Assembly (NCBI GenBank): GCA_030142905.1
Contig: JASJOG010000252.1
Location: 248,501 to 312,500 of the forward strand
DNA: 64,000 nt
Direction of reading: 5' to 3'
Source: Heliopora coerulea
Lineage: Eukaryota > Cnidaria > Anthozoa > Scleralcyonacea > Helioporidae
The notes under the pieces are model-generated. The model did no database searches, was not told the DNA's origin, and worked only from the letters and a program-made list of their open reading frames with translations. A program made the translations under genes and the position numbers. How positions within the stretch are numbered: position 1 is the stretch's first letter; the number at the start of each line of letters is the position of its first letter. Of the stretch, positions 32,734 to 46,600 are shown in pieces.

Positions 32734-35700
32734 CAAGGTAGAAGGTTCATAGTAAGTGCTGCTGATGTAAGTTTTGGACGTGTCGAACGAAGGAAATCCT
32801 TCCTAGTTAACACGCACAGTAGTGTCAGCGAAAGGCCCCGTCCACGCCTATACGTTTACATTTGTGTGGACTAAAAACTTTCGATGTTTTTACAAACCTG
32901 AACGTATACAGGTGAGGTGTAGGATATGGCCTTAACTTTTTTCCTTCTGTGAACACTGTCCCGTTATCTCGGCACACTGTTCCAGCAGTATAATAACTTG
33001 CATTGTTGATCGCGATACATGAAAATAGGGCGTTAGGACCACTTGCCAACGTTACTAAAAGATTATGGCGACTGCATATATAGAATGCAGTTCAGGCTTC
33101 AAAATGGGGTTTTTTTTATTGGGTCGTTCCTGTCGACAGTTGTTCTGGACGTCATTTTATTGCAGTCGCCAGCAACCAAACATTCGTTCAAACTATCTGA
33201 TTTTATTGCGATCAGCCAAGCGAAGACCAGTGACGTTCTTAACTTATAGTCTCGGACATACTGAGAGAACTTTAACTTTTAAGTCACTAACAATCTGAGA
33301 ATTCTGAAAAACGTGTAAATTGGAGTAGCCGAACATCCTGTCAAAAACGTTGGATTTTGTGCCCTTCGAAAACTGCAACTTCTCCGCCGGCTTACGTGTG
33401 GAACTATTCGAACGACTAACTCATATTAATATTTTTTTGGTGCCGATTTACACGAACGGTTTAGACTGTAGTTTACATTAGTTAAAACATAATATTCATA
33501 GCAGTTAACTTGCTAAATCGTCATAGACAAAACTTTGATGCAATTTTTTAGCTCTTCATAGAACTAATGTTCCTGAACTTTTGCTTTTAAATGACATTTT
33601 ACCTTCTATTATCAACCCAAAGTGATAATCTCGTGATCAATATCTTGATATTAAGACTTAAGCCTTCATAAGACTTCGTTACATTTGAACTATTCACGTG
33701 ATTGGAATTATGGTTCGATAAAGTTAAAATTCTTTTACTGCATAATGTGCTAATAATATCATCCGATGAGATGATGCTGATTGAGCATCTTGCTATATAC
33801 AACCTTTCCTTCAATTTATATTAATCCATAGTTTGGTGAATTATTTCAAACGAGACTGACGTGCTAGCTTCGTTTGAAATGATTCACCAAACTATGAAAC
33901 GTAATCTCAGGAACTATGATCATATTTATCTCTCTTTGCAAACTGGAGAAATACGTCTCTTACATGTATTTATGCCATATTTCCTCCTTGCCAACTGCCA
34001 GAAGACGTTCTTGTCAGTTTCTACATATCACCATGCGTGTCGTGAATGAAAAACATCGAAGAATTCCAACTTAACTGTAAATTCTAAACCTACTGCCGAG
34101 CTTGCAGCTTCATCCGTGTACTCATTTGGATTATAATTTTAAATTATTTACAGTTCTTAGTTAAGTAGAGGAAAGCTTATACCTAGAAAACTGAGTTCCG
34201 GATTTGACTTTTCATGACACCACCTTTGCTTAGACGTTCATATACGTTATATGATGTTAATTTCATTGTTAGAACTTGTTTCCGAAGTAAGAAAGGCCGA
34301 AACTATGCTCCACAGTCGACAGAGGGCAGAGACTGGCGTCATTTAATGCTGAATAAGTGTAATGGTACAGCTGTCTGTCGTCAACATGATGCCGGTATTG
34401 TTTTAAAGGCTTTTCAATATATTAGAAACTATAAACTAGATGTTATGTATTTATTATATATCAACAGGTATATAAGGGGGACTATTTATAAGTGGTAAAA
34501 CATGTCGTCTGGAGCGAACGTTTTCATTAAGATTACTTCGCGATCCGGCAATTTACTTCTGGAATAATCTGAGAGAACAGTCGATAAAGATCACAAATTA
34601 TTATGTCTTTGTGGGATTCGAAACGTCAGTTTATTTTAAGTGCACATTGCCTAGGAGATAGCATTACTTAATTGCTAGAAGTTTTTAATTCTCTGGCCTC
34701 CTCCGACCAAGTTTTGATACTTTTCTTGCACTTCCGATCTTGACATAGAGGAGGTTTTTATCCTCTAAGAGCCAGTCTGAAGCAGACATTGATATCAGAA
34801 TATGTTCAAGAGTTCATGTATTAAATCGAGGGTTCGAAATGAGCCTTAAAGTTGTAATTTCGGTATTCTTTTTGTCGCTCGCTGGTCAGGCTCCATTGCT
34901 TATACTTCCTTCTGCTGTCGTATATTTTTGCTATCGGGTTTCTATCTCTGTACGAATCTAGTCATAATTTGTATCGATCGAAAAACGTTCGTAAACGTGT
35001 TGGCTGGTTGCTAGCAACATAAATTTCAATTATATTAATTACAAAATAAATATCAATATTTATTAAAATCATACAGAAGTGGCCGTAAAACCATCTAGAA
35101 CTTTTCAAAGTTGCGAACGGACTATTAATATAGCTTCATTAGATACTACAAAACGGCACCTTCTCCATTCTCTCCGCTTCATGTTGTATATATACACGAT
35201 TCTGAGTATACAAAGTCTACAGAGAACAGTTTGTGAATCACTTTGTGTAACTTAAACTCAGTAATCGACATGGTTTTTCACCGTCTCGTTTCAAACTTCG
35301 ATTGGCTTGATACGTTTTTGAAATAAACGCATAAAGCCATACAGTCCTTCGGTAGAAGGTTTTTAAACAATTAGATTAGGGTGTGCTTTAAAAATCTGTG
35401 TAATTGAGTGTTGCAAGCACAATTTCTGCTTTCAATTTTGCCCGCATTTTGGAATTTGAAAACAACGTTTGAGCTGTTAAAGTGATGCATGTAATACAAA
35501 GCAACGTATGCAGCAAAAAACTGCTACAGACTATGTTCTAGAGCGTGTTCGGTAATTTCAATCTCTAACTTTTAGAGATTTTTATCTCAGTTGTATAGTG
35601 AATAGCTATTCTAAAAGTTTTGTTTATTCAAGTTATATTCATGGTATTTTGACAGGTGTTTCCCGTCTGATCGCACACAGTGAACGATATAGTACTTTCA

Positions 35701-37563
35701 TTACCATCAAATTATCCATGTTTTCAATGACCCGATGCTGACAAATTGGCCTGTGTGACTGTGGTCGATCAGAAATCTTCTCACAAATAGCGCCATCGAT
35801 GCCGTGTTATTTACATTGCTTGACCCACCACGAGAAAACGTCTTAAGGACAAAAAGCTTGCCACATTCGCTGGGAAAAAGCCTTCTGTTTTCAAGCCGTC
35901 CTTTCATCCTTCCTTCCCAATCTGCGACCATATTTGTCGATGATATTAGAGCAATTAAAATTACACTCGGGTATTAAGAAGGCTTAGGGCGACAACACAT
36001 GCATCGAACACTCGTCGGATGAAGAATAAACAATTCGAGGTGGGCTCAAATTGAGTAATGAAAGGACAAAAAGGTATCAATGAAAAGCAAAGTAAACCGA
36101 GCTAGTGAAGTTATCCCCTGCAAAGATGTCGACTGCTTGCGCACATCCCCCCTAGAGTTACCGTAGAACTTCGGCTTTCGCCGGGGGACGATGCCATCAT
36201 TTGTTTAACACTGTATCTGTATGACTAGATAGCTAAACGTCTTTAACTTCCAAAACACAGTCTAAGTTCGGCATCATTACTAAATCAAAGTGATTTCCGA
36301 GATGGATTACCGAAAATGTAAAATGAACTACCCCAGGGGAGCAACACGGTCTCATGCGTACGGCGGGGAAGTAGTTTAAGGATTAAGGAAATCTTTTTGA
36401 AAGAAATCCGAAGATGAGGTTTGCATTGTTAACATGCTTCTGTACATCCGCAAATCATTGCCATCTCGTGATAAAATTTACTTGTACGTTTTCTCTACAT
36501 ATGTTGCCGCATTGTCTTTTCGGACCACCGTTTTATCCTGGTATGTATGCTCTGGCGATCTCATCTGTCGACAATGTTGCGTTTTCACGTCATTCATTGG
36601 CTTCAAAATGAATTTCTCTCATCTCATACATCCTTACTTATCTGCTAATTCGTCGGTATCGCTTTTTCGTTATCTCGGCAATTTGTTTTTTCGTTCCATA
36701 TTCTTCAGATAGCTGCGATAAAGTATTTTGCTCCACCGAAGTCTTCTTAAATCAAGAGAGACATTTTAAGATGTCAATCTTATTTTCCATTTCGTTCATC
36801 TGATGTCCAAGACGTTTGAGGAGCAAGGGAAAGGGCATGTAAAACATATGGCCGATTCTCAGGCGTTCCCTGAGTGGATGGAGATAAACCTTTGTACAAC
36901 CGCGCAACAGAGATTAAGGAGACATAATGAAGCAAATCCTTCACTTTGTATAATGCGCGTTAATTGTTTTTTCATTCTGGCGTTTTAACTTTAACTGCGC
37001 GACTAAAGTTGTACACCTCTTGTCGTATGGAATCCAATTTTGAAAAGTTTGCTCGATCAAATAGTTTCGTGTGGGCTTCTTGATAGTTTATTTGTATTTT
37101 CAAGAGAAGAAAATAAGATGCTCAAATGGTTACGTCGGTGATCAAACGTTTTCAGTTGTCGTTGACTGAATTGCCCGAGTTCATTGTAGGGTAATTAAGG
37201 TGTGACACGTTTAATAAGTTGTCACTCATTGTCAATTATTCGTGGCATGTTTTCCGAAGATCTATTGAACTTTGATTTATATCCGGTGTTTTTGCTGGCT
37301 CGTCGAATCACAGGCTACGGTATCGATTGGAAAGGAAAATAGTTAGTTCGGGGCGGACAGATTTCCTCGTGACAGCGAGAAAAAATTAACACTTCCAAGT
37401 AATTCGTAAATCCTTTTAAAAAAAGTAAGAGCCCCCAAAGAAGACAGAGGGTACCAAGAGGGGTTTACAGATCCACTACGCGCCGTGAACATATATCAAA
37501 GTTGACAAGTGGAAAAAACTTCTCTCAGGTCATTCAAAACCTTCAGGAACTCTGCCTTCCAAC
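32734..37563. other. Intergenic region between CMTR1 and goosecoid
   Basis: 4.8 kb with no recognised gene; it should include the CMTR1 3' UTR and the goosecoid promoter. The first few hundred bases (about 32830-33010) resemble a GGCCCCGTCCACGCC-type dispersed repeat. A 27-bp-arm hairpin lies at 33827-33896. A GGATTA homeodomain-type site occurs near 36378. Confidence 0.5.
33827..33896. repeat. Inverted repeat, 27-bp arms, 16-base loop
   Basis: CATAGTTTGGTGAATTATTT begins the left arm (33827-33853), and the right arm (33870-33896) is its reverse complement with one mismatch. It is probably a miniature element or hairpin remnant. Confidence 0.85.
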
Positions 37564-40500
37564 ATGTCTGCGAGTTCCTCGTTCTCTATTGACAGCATTT
37601 TATCGCGGCCGACCTACAGGTATCTGGCTCCGTATCAGCTTCCTCTCGCTTATCCGACTTACCCGAGTCAAGCAAGCTATTTCAATCATTTCAGTAAGTA
37701 TTGGTAAAATTTTGTCTTGTACTTAACTGTGATTTTACGTATTTGTGTCTTTGTTCTAGTAATCATGTTGTCATAAAAAAATCACCGAAACCTTAAACCG
37801 CGTTCAATCAACTTTAATAGCACTTCAATTCAGTTGAGTCCCGTCTCGAAATTATTATCTTTTGCTTTTGTTTTCTCGACAATAAAGTGTAGTATTTCAG
37901 CAGATTAAGTTAAGAACTTTCTATCGTGTAAATCCAAAGTTTTTATCGTTATTGTTGCTCTTATTTCCAGTGACATTACCCGCGTACGGTCCGGACTTTT
38001 TGCGTTTTCAACCGAAACGAAAGCGCCGCCATCGAACTATCTTCACCGAAGATCAACTTGAGCTGTTGGAGAAGACTTTCCAGAGAACGCACTATCCAGA
38101 TGTTCTCTTGCGAGAAGATTTGGCAATAAAAGCTGGACTCAAAGAAGAACGCGTGGAGGTAAGGGTTTTACAAACACTGTATACTCGTTTGATAGCAATT
38201 AGCTTGCGACACGTGCCAAAAATAGCGAAAGTAACGGCCGCATGAGTAAATTTTACTCGACAGTTTTTTCATGGTCAAGATGCTTTTTGAAACGGCATGA
38301 TTTCTTATTCTTTTAACCTAACGCAATTAGGTCAGTGAAGTGCGAGGAACGGTAGTGAATACATCAGTTAAGAATAATTTCCCGAACTGCTTCCCCTTCG
38401 GCCGCAATGGACGCTATCCTTGCTAAGCCAATTATAAACATTGACATGATTGTCTAAAATGTTCCGAGCTGGGAAAAGGATTTGCCGTCTTCACGTTGGT
38501 CTGATTTAAACATAGAGGTGTGAAAACGGACTCTGTCGAACGTTTTACCCAACCCAGTAGAATAGGCAAACCATATGTTAACATAAGAAATTTCTTTGAA
38601 TTTACTTTGGTTTCCATGCGCAAATTAATGGTGCAAACCAGTGTTCTGTTTTTGCTATAAGATAAATTAGTTCGCTTTATATTGTGTTTAATTACCATTT
38701 AGACTATCAGTTCGATGGCAACTTCGATTTATCATCCTCAACGCCTTCCACGTTCTGTTCAAAATTGAACAAAACTCTAAGCCGTATCTTTGTAAACGTG
38801 ATATAGCTTTGCTCTTAAACTCACGCCGCGTTACTTTTGTGGTCAGTATGTACTAAGTTTTGTTTACGATCCGGTTTTTAATTACGATAGTTTGTTGTTA
38901 ATTTTTGTTTCCTTAAAAGAGTGTTTTGTTATCCCTGCTGTGAAAGGTTGTTTTGTTTTGAACACTCGTGATAAGTAATTGAGACGAAAAACCGCAAAAG
39001 AAGTGATAACTTTTCTTTCTTTTACGTCCGCCAACCAGGCAGCCCCGCTGGGTCGTCGCACAGAGCTAGTAAAACAGTAGAAACTCGTTTTCATTTTCAA
39101 ATTCCTAAAATCAGACGATAGCAGAACTTCTTGTTGTTGCTTACGTGTTACTGTTGAGTCAAGATTTTTTCATTGCATCGGAAAAACACTGCTACTATAT
39201 TTTGCTGTAATTTTAGTCTACCCCCTGAAGTTTTGACGCCGGTGACTTTACACAGGAAAGACGTGATATCCCAGTGAAATTTCTGGAGCTTTAATAACAA
39301 CAATCTTTAACACTACGCTTTTTTGTACAGTTGTATAGTCGTGTCAGCGTTGCGTTGATCTTGCTACAAATAATCCAAGGCCATCTTTAAACGCCCATTG
39401 CGATCTTATGAGGATGCTGAAGTGTGTAGGTAGCATTTCAGAGTTGGAACTAAAATACTGGACTAAGAGATCAAACGTGTGAGTTAGTAACTTATTGCGA
39501 TGAGAATTTCAATCTGGCCCCGCAAAGCAGTCTCTGAAAAAATTATCTTGAGATTGCAAGGTGAAAGTTTCTACCCAGGCTGAGGTTTTGTATTTTAAAC
39601 CACTTATATTTACTGAATTCACTACCACTTTACATTTACTACCAGTTTGCAAAGGCGTAGCCTGTTTTAACCTCATGACAGACTCAGTTTTCGTTGAGAT
39701 AGAAAACCGTGGGATCAAAAGATTAGAAAACGGATAATTCTACTTCTCCTGCCTCTTGCGACACACAACCTTGTTTAAGGGTTCGGAATGCGTGCCCCGA
39801 GCAGTGGCGATTTTAAGGGGGGTCCTGAGGGAGCACGAGCCCCCCTGTTGAACCTCTGATAGTCACGTTCCATCGCTATTTCACGAGGTCAGCAGTACAG
39901 TGCGTCGATGATACGTGTGTACTGGGTGTGTGTAACTCTGTGCATGGAGTATGCTACTAGGTAACTCAGGTCCCCACTGTGGTTCATGCTAGAATTGCCA
40001 CTGGCCCCGAGTGATACAATCGTACCATTGGCATTGCCGTGTAGTTTGGCTGGGTAAAAAATTAATCTGTAAAGGAACATCTTTGAGCTCAGAATCATCC
40101 AAGGCTACCCAGTTATAATTTGAGGCAAATCTGCAACATTAAACTTGTTTAAATTATTCACGGACATAAAGGTTGTCGTTAACCCGGAGTGAAGATATCA
40201 GCACGTCTTTGTCACAACTGCATCACAACTTGGTTTCCTAACTTATACTCAGGTTTGATTTACTGTCCAGATGTAGAAGAGCATAACAGGCTAGAAATTA
40301 TCACTTTGTTTTTAAGTGGAACGGCCGTAGCTTTGCCCAGCTGCCCCGTTTCTTTGACAGTTAACTTAGCACACATTTACCGATTGGCAAAAGACCGATT
40401 GCGAACCGTTCGAAAACAGGCCAGGTTATCATGAACTTTGTGTACACGGCCTATCATCGATAATGAAAATAAACGCGGATTTTGAATGAGCATTCTCGGC

Positions 40501-43500
40501 GTTTATTCATTTTACATTTGACACCTTTAAAGTTTGTATCTTTGATCCTGTGTCTTATCAAAACAGCACCGATAACATCTTTCATCAGGCGTTCTAGATT
40601 TCAGTCTGCAGAATGTACTAATATATCTAATACTGTACTTCGGTAAATTCAATTAAGCACTAAACTAGCCTGAATTGGGCGAAAGTCACTACCTTCCTGA
40701 AGCCATAAATAGACTAAGAAACGTTTTTCAGATTTCTGTAATTTATCCACATTCCCGAAAACAACGCTGTCGGATTGAGGATGTTGAAAGAAATAACGTC
40801 TTCCTATGAGTATGATCTGAACTGCTTTCATCAAGTTCAAGAGCAAATGATAACGTCTGATTTTAGCAATACGAACACACGTTTATCTTAAATATAGCGT
40901 GCAGCTAAACAGAACCACCATATTGAAGTTTCTGTTCTAGTGACTGATATAGTGGTGTCCGGCGATGTTCTCCGCATGCAAGAACTTAAACGGTAATTTT
41001 TCGTATCCGATTAATCAAGGTTTCGGAAATCTTGGATGGTGAGTTTCCCGGTCTTGTTAATCTCAGAAGGGACTGCGAATTTAAAGTGTAGGAATGGCAA
41101 GAAACAAAGCTGCCGTTTAACGCCTCAGACATGAGGTAATTTAGTGCACGAAGAGGTGTTGAAATAGTTACGGAAGCGCGAGCGAATGACCGTATGATCT
41201 GTATACGTTAAGGAATTCGAGGACAACCTGTAAGGTAATAAACGATAGAATTGTCGTATACAATTGTTCGTCAAGGAGTATGTAATGTTATCTCAAAAGC
41301 ACAATTCCTGTTTTCATTTCACTTACTAATATAGCAATACGTCCATAAGACTCCAGTGAGTTACCCCGAGAATAAACAATCTAACGAAATTTTAATGGGG
41401 CAACATTTTACGTTGTTTTTTTTTTGTCCTATCTAAACATCACGTTCTAATTTGTACGTGAAGAGAAAATCTCGTTGTTATCGTGCACCACAAAGTTCAG
41501 CCGTAAAATCACTTATCAGGAGTTGGATTTCAACTCGCGTCTTTGGCTTATCGGGCTGTTGCCCTACCTACCGGTCCAATGCTGTAGCGAGTCAACTTGG
41601 AACAGTGAGCGATAACAGTGAGTGATAGCATCGAATGTTAAACGAGAAATCCAAGCGACAACCTGTCGCTTATCCATAAAGATATACAGGGTTTAGGTGC
41701 TAATTTTGAATCAAATTTAGTGACTTGATCGCTCCGCTTTTGGCGCAGTATCCTATTTGTCCGTAGGTACAAGTTGAAGTCTCGCTCTACTTTTTCTTAT
41801 TGATATAGTTAACACATTGAATGTGAATGCCGAAAGTACACGTACATGTATATTGCCAATGGTGCTGTGCATGTCTTAAATAATATTTATTAGTAGAAAC
41901 TTAGTCGAATACTATTGCAAATGCTGCATTCTGATTGGCTACGCTACTCGCTATCTATTCGTCGATAGATAGCGAGTTGCGAAAATGGCTTCCGCCTCTC
42001 GTTTTTGTGAAGTTTCTGAAGACGAAATAGATTGCCTAATTGAAAGTGCAATCCCAGAGAAGACAAAAAATGTTCTTTGCAAAGGGTTTCTACTAAAACA
42101 ATTAGACTATTCGCTCTCGATTTCCATGAGGTGATAGTTGACTATCACCTCATAGAAATCTCGAGCTCATAATCTAATTGTTAATTAGAATTTTTCCCGT
42201 CTCCCTACTAAAGTGAGTTGTTAGGGAAGTAAAACCTGTACTTCCTGCAAACGCTGCCTGGAGAGCCAAAACTCTTACTCTGATCCTTGTTATAAGTGAA
42301 TGAGAACTTACTGAATTTGGTCACAAAGACCTTTGACTCTCACTTTGAATACCTCATTCATAGCCTCTCATCCCCTTCACCGATATGTTTTGGTTACAGA
42401 ACCGAAAGTTCTGAACCGTGAATTACGTAATGTCGCCTGTATGCTCATGGTGGAGTAAAATTTCTTGCCAAGTTCATGCTGTGATCTCGTTCAATCGTCA
42501 GTTTTAGCCCATAGCACATCTTGCGTCACTTGCGCTTTTGATCAGTTATGGTGTAGGTAATAAATGGAAAAAGACGGTTGTGCACCTTAGTATTCTCTTT
42601 CAAAGTCACTTATTTCTGTACATGTAACACGGAGCCTTGAAGAGCTCTCCATTTTAAAACATTTTGCGCACAGGCGATTTTTATTTTTGCACGTGATTAA
42701 TGTAAACATTTCCTTTGAGTTTAATGGACCGAGATTTCTATCTTCAACTCTTTGTTACTGATCCAAACTGGAAATATTTTTTGTCGGGAAATCCTAATTC
42801 TAACCCTTATCCTAAACTTCATCCTAATCCAAAGCCCAACATAATTTTTAGTATGGGTCATTCAGATCCTTATGGGGGTCTCCAGGATAATTGGGAATTG
42901 ATGCTGCTAGGTCACTGGTAATTGAGTTTTAGGTAACCAAGGGTCCCTCAGCCCTGGCATCAATCATCTCCTTGACGCCGGCAATGTGTACATTAATGTT
43001 GAGTTGGTGTACAGGTTGTATTTTCTATGATTATACGTTTGTCGTGCAATCTTCTACTTAAATTGTCTAATTGAATTCAGTCGATCTCAGAGACAGCACA
43101 AAGTACAAAATTGTAAAAAAATTGACACCAAAAAAAGAGAACTTGAGCGAATTGTTGGAAATGGGGCAATTTTTACACGGGAAATTAAGGGCTACGTTTG
43201 GGTTAGGATTAGTTTAGAATTTCCAACGGGGTCATTAATCCCTGCAGGGATCATTCATCCCAAGGGATAACTGACCTCAGGTCACTTATACCTGTGACAC
43301 CAGCATGACATTCCCGCGCAGATTTGGAAAGAAAAAAACAACTATCTTTATTTCATCCGTCTAATACAAAGCTCATCAGTCTGGCCACTGACCGTGCGCT
43401 TGTTCCTTCAGGTTTGGTTCAAGAACCGGAGAGCCAAATGGCGAAAACAGAAACGCGAATGTCGACCAAACGAGGAGAGTACATCAGAAGGAACTTCCAT

Positions 43501-43690
43501 TGCCTCGTCGGTCACGTTATCCTACGACGACACTTCGTTGAAACTGTCCAGCGTTCACTCAACCACCTCACCTATAACGTCTGGAAAAAGACTTCTGACC
43601 CAAAACGAAAACTGCGAAACTTCCCGTGTTTTATTCACTGGAGCGAACGCAAAAACAACTATTTTACCAAGGCCGTTGTCGTCTTCGTAG
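37564..43690 (+). CDS. gsc: Goosecoid homeobox transcription factor
   Basis: Three exons: 37564-37693, 37971-38158 and 43412-43690, with introns of 277 and 5253 bases, giving 198 residues. Exon 1 starts [26 protein letters not shown] is the Engrailed-homology-1 motif that recruits Groucho/TLE and is the N-terminal hallmark of goosecoid. Exon 2 holds the linker and homeodomain 1-46, starting [17 protein letters not shown] (homeodomain at protein residues 61-120). Exon 3 starts [15 protein letters not shown], giving lysine at homeodomain position 50, and continues with about 75 Ser/Thr-rich residues to a TAG stop. The homeodomain differs from vertebrate Goosecoid at only a modest number of sites. 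The intron at homeodomain 46/47 is the paired-like position shared with the other two homeobox genes here. Expected role: nuclear repressor of TAATCC-bearing targets in organiser/axial patterning. Start chosen as the first ATG before the eh1 motif. Confidence 0.93.
41519..41592 (-). mobile_element. tRNA-like (SINE head) remnant in goosecoid intron 2
   Basis: Read on the minus strand, CTACAGCATTGGACCGGTAG resembles the left part of a tRNA-derived SINE. It is followed by GAGTTGAAATCCAACTC, which folds as a five-base-pair T-arm with a B-box-like GTTGAAATCC. It is not a functional tRNA, because the D and anticodon arms do not fold. A degraded SINE is the best reading. Confidence 0.4.
41905..42190. 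mobile_element. Inverted-repeat-bearing element with transposon-derived coding fragment
   Basis: This intron 2 insert has three parts: a 13-bp-arm hairpin (41946-41977), a short coding fragment (41985-42134), and a long palindrome (42099-42180) with about 40-base arms and a tiny loop (centre TAGTTGACTA). The combination looks like a truncated, non-autonomous copy of a larger element. Outer boundaries are approximate. Confidence 0.6.
41985..42134 (+). pseudogene. N-terminal fragment of KIAA1958-like protein
   Basis: The frame starts [20 protein letters not shown] and continues with [13 protein letters not shown], then runs into the palindrome and a stop. The S-R-F-x-x-V-S-x-x-E-I start followed by x-x-K-T-K is the typical beginning of KIAA1958/DUF3504-type proteins in cnidarians. 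Only about 35 residues are family-like. It is a dead fragment carried by the surrounding element. Confidence 0.5.
43238..43284. promoter_or_regulatory. Three consecutive short palindromes upstream of goosecoid exon 3
   Basis: ATCCCTGCAGGGAT (43238-43251, perfect), ATCCC-AA-GGGAT (43257-43268) and TGACCT-C-AGGTCA (43272-43284) follow one another within 47 bases. The last is an everted pair of AGGTCA nuclear-receptor half-sites with one-base spacing. They lie about 130 bases before the exon 3 acceptor. Regulatory meaning is speculative; the palindromes themselves are plain in the sequence. Confidence 0.45.
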
Positions 43691-46600
43691 TCTTGTGAAT
43701 GGTTGAAGAGTTGCGTGATGGCTTGAATGTAGTGAGTCTGATTTTATATAAAAAAAAGGCTTGAGTTATTATTTTACTGTAATGTAAATACCCGTGGTCT
43801 GTATTCAAGATATCCTTCGGTACTGGTCAACACTGTGGCAATGTATCTATCAGGGTCAAGCCCATGTTTGTGTGTATGAGTGGGGTTGTGCGCTCAGTAG
43901 GAAAGGACATCTTGGGTACCTGTTGTGTGGCCAGCACTTCTATTTAATAGCTATAACGATTTAGCCTCGGCTGTCTTTGCCCTATTTAACGTTGTAAAAA
44001 GTAATTTATATATAAAGGATAAACTAATATGCGAAAAGAGTTACGTGTTCTTAATGAGTTCAATAAAAACAACGGTATATGATGTACTCAAGGAAAACAA
44101 AGTTCGCCGTGTATTGCTGATAAATTTATTTGTCATAACGACCTCAGTTAGCCCTGGCTTTCCTTTCTTTGACTCTCTGTTGTTCATAGAAAACTCGGGC
44201 CGATTGTTCACTATACACAATCCAAAAGTGTTTGACGAAAATTTGACATTGATGAAATATTCAATGAGCAATGGCATTTTAAAAAATTTTCCAAGGATTT
44301 CTCATAATGCGCTGCATTTTACTTTTTTATTCAAACTTTCACCTCTAGAGTTCCTGTGGTATGTTGTGCCACTAGGGGTCAGATCTGATGGTGTCAACCC
44401 ACAAAATTCGAACGGTAGAAATCCATTTTCAGCGATATTTGTGGTATATCTCTTGTACATAGCAGTCTATTGTACAGTATCTATAAAACATTGTGACAAA
44501 TAATTTGGTTTGCTATCTCTACTCATTTTTTAATTGATATGTTACGGTCTATTGTTTCGCTGATGATGATGTTAAACTAAAAAAAACTGGTACGCGTTGA
44601 TTGCTGCACCTTACCTATTTCGTTTCCAAGTAGATGAGTGCATTGTCGACGTTTATTCTTGCAAAACTTCGAAGCTAATGTGGTTTGTAATTCAAACACA
44701 GACCTGGGGAACAAGTAACAGACTTGGACAACAAATCTCTGAAAGGTCATTTGTGCATTTCAGAGTCGTCGTAAAATTTCTAAGATTCATGCGTCATCGT
44801 TTCGTTTCTCAAAGTTATATTACTTATCGCGGTCTTTTGCGTTGAAAGATCTTTCACATTTGTCATGTCCGATTTTTGTAAGCGTGAGACAGATTTACTG
44901 AAGTTTAAATTATTCTCCTTTCTTTTCTCCTTTAAGTTAGCTAACATTTAGAGATTCTGACGGAGGTAAATTTTTGTGAGTTTTGTATAAAATAGTAAAA
45001 TTCGATATAATCGTAGTGTACATTTACTTATGTCTAGTAATGGAAAAGTTTTTGGTAGATGAACACTATGTAACGATTCCTTTTTTGCATTATTCCAATG
45101 GTTGCAAACCAACTGGTTGTAACTGTTAGTTGTTGATGAGAAGGTAAATTTTGAGATTGCTGGCTTACAAATCAATGAAAAAGTAAGTACTGCAAATTTA
45201 ACATACATCGAATTTAAAATACATGCGCTGATATTGGTAGAGTATGTCGGTTTGAAACTAATGCCACTGTAAAGTCGGATTAAGAATATGATTTAGGAAA
45301 GATTATTGGGGATTACTATGTCGTTCATTTAAACGCTATAATCCCAAACTCTCTTTTCATTTCATTTAATTTCACTAGATGTAAATTTTTAACTGCATGC
45401 TTGGAGATATCAACCTTTTTCTTTTCTATTCGATTGTATCGCGGTCTGAAAAACCGTATGTCTGGGCCCGAATATCTTCCGCTTTTTAAGTTGACCTTCG
45501 CAACTTGGGATATGATAGCAAACTGTGCTGACTGGGTCCCTCAGATCGTAGGCTGCATCCACAGGGGACCTGGAAGTCGAAAATTATACACTTAACGTTC
45601 CGTATATTGGACGGTATTCTTTTTAATGCTGTTTTATTTTCTTGTTAATTTCCGCCTGGTTGTTCGATTAGTTTATTTAATTCCACGCGTATGTTCTCAT
45701 ATAGTCCTAAAATATTAAACTACTTGTAATTACTTTTAAATTAAATTTTCAACCATTTATTATCTTCAAAAAGTCTTTCATGAAAAGACCAGACCTTTGA
45801 TTTACTCATCATGTGCTATTTTGTCAGACAATGTTAGAGCTCTGTATTGAATTTTCTTCTTTGTGGGACCTTAAGCTTCGCACTGTCTGTATTTGTTCCT
45901 GTGCTTCTAAAGCTATTACGTTCTGAAACGTACTCAATCTGTAGTACAAACATTACTCTGTTCTGCATTCTTATAATTTCATATGTTGGTCTTCGTATGA
46001 ATAGCTGTGTTGATTCCTTTAAATCTTCAATATGAGCATCTATTATATGCTGAATGGGTGGGGACATTATCTCGTCTTGTCCTGAAGAATACCTCAAACT
46101 ACTATTGTCGGTATTTGTTCCCGTCTTGACTTCCTAAAAGTAATTTCAGGTTGATCAAACATTACCAAATCAAGTAAATATTACTTCAAACTTATAATGT
46201 CACTTAGCAATAAGAGTATCCGCATTTTGTCCTGTATAACGTCATGTTAATAAGTTTTAAGTAGATCTCGGTCTTCAGTGAATTTTCAGCCGGTATTTAC
46301 TCGATGTCTGGCTTTGGGCAGCAGAGAACCATGAAATCATTTCAACGAAGGGGCTACTTGATCACATATAGTTTCTCCAGCATTTCTTTTTTCTTGCGGT
46401 TCCCATAAATTTATACCTTGCATGAGCATTGGTCACTACCTGGATCTTCGACGCAGTGCACTGGCAATGGAATAGTGCGACGTCCAGATAACGAAAATCT
46501 GCTCGGTCCCGTAGTTAAATACGTTTTCAACGAAAATTTGGACTGTGGGGCCTCTTGTGCATTTTAGAGGATCTTTTCAGAACTACTTTTTACCTGCGTT

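Noticed and set aside
43925..44503. 192-codon plus-strand frame downstream of goosecoid
   Set aside because: No recognisable domain, AT-rich, contains an AATAAA signal and probably lies in or near the goosecoid 3' UTR.
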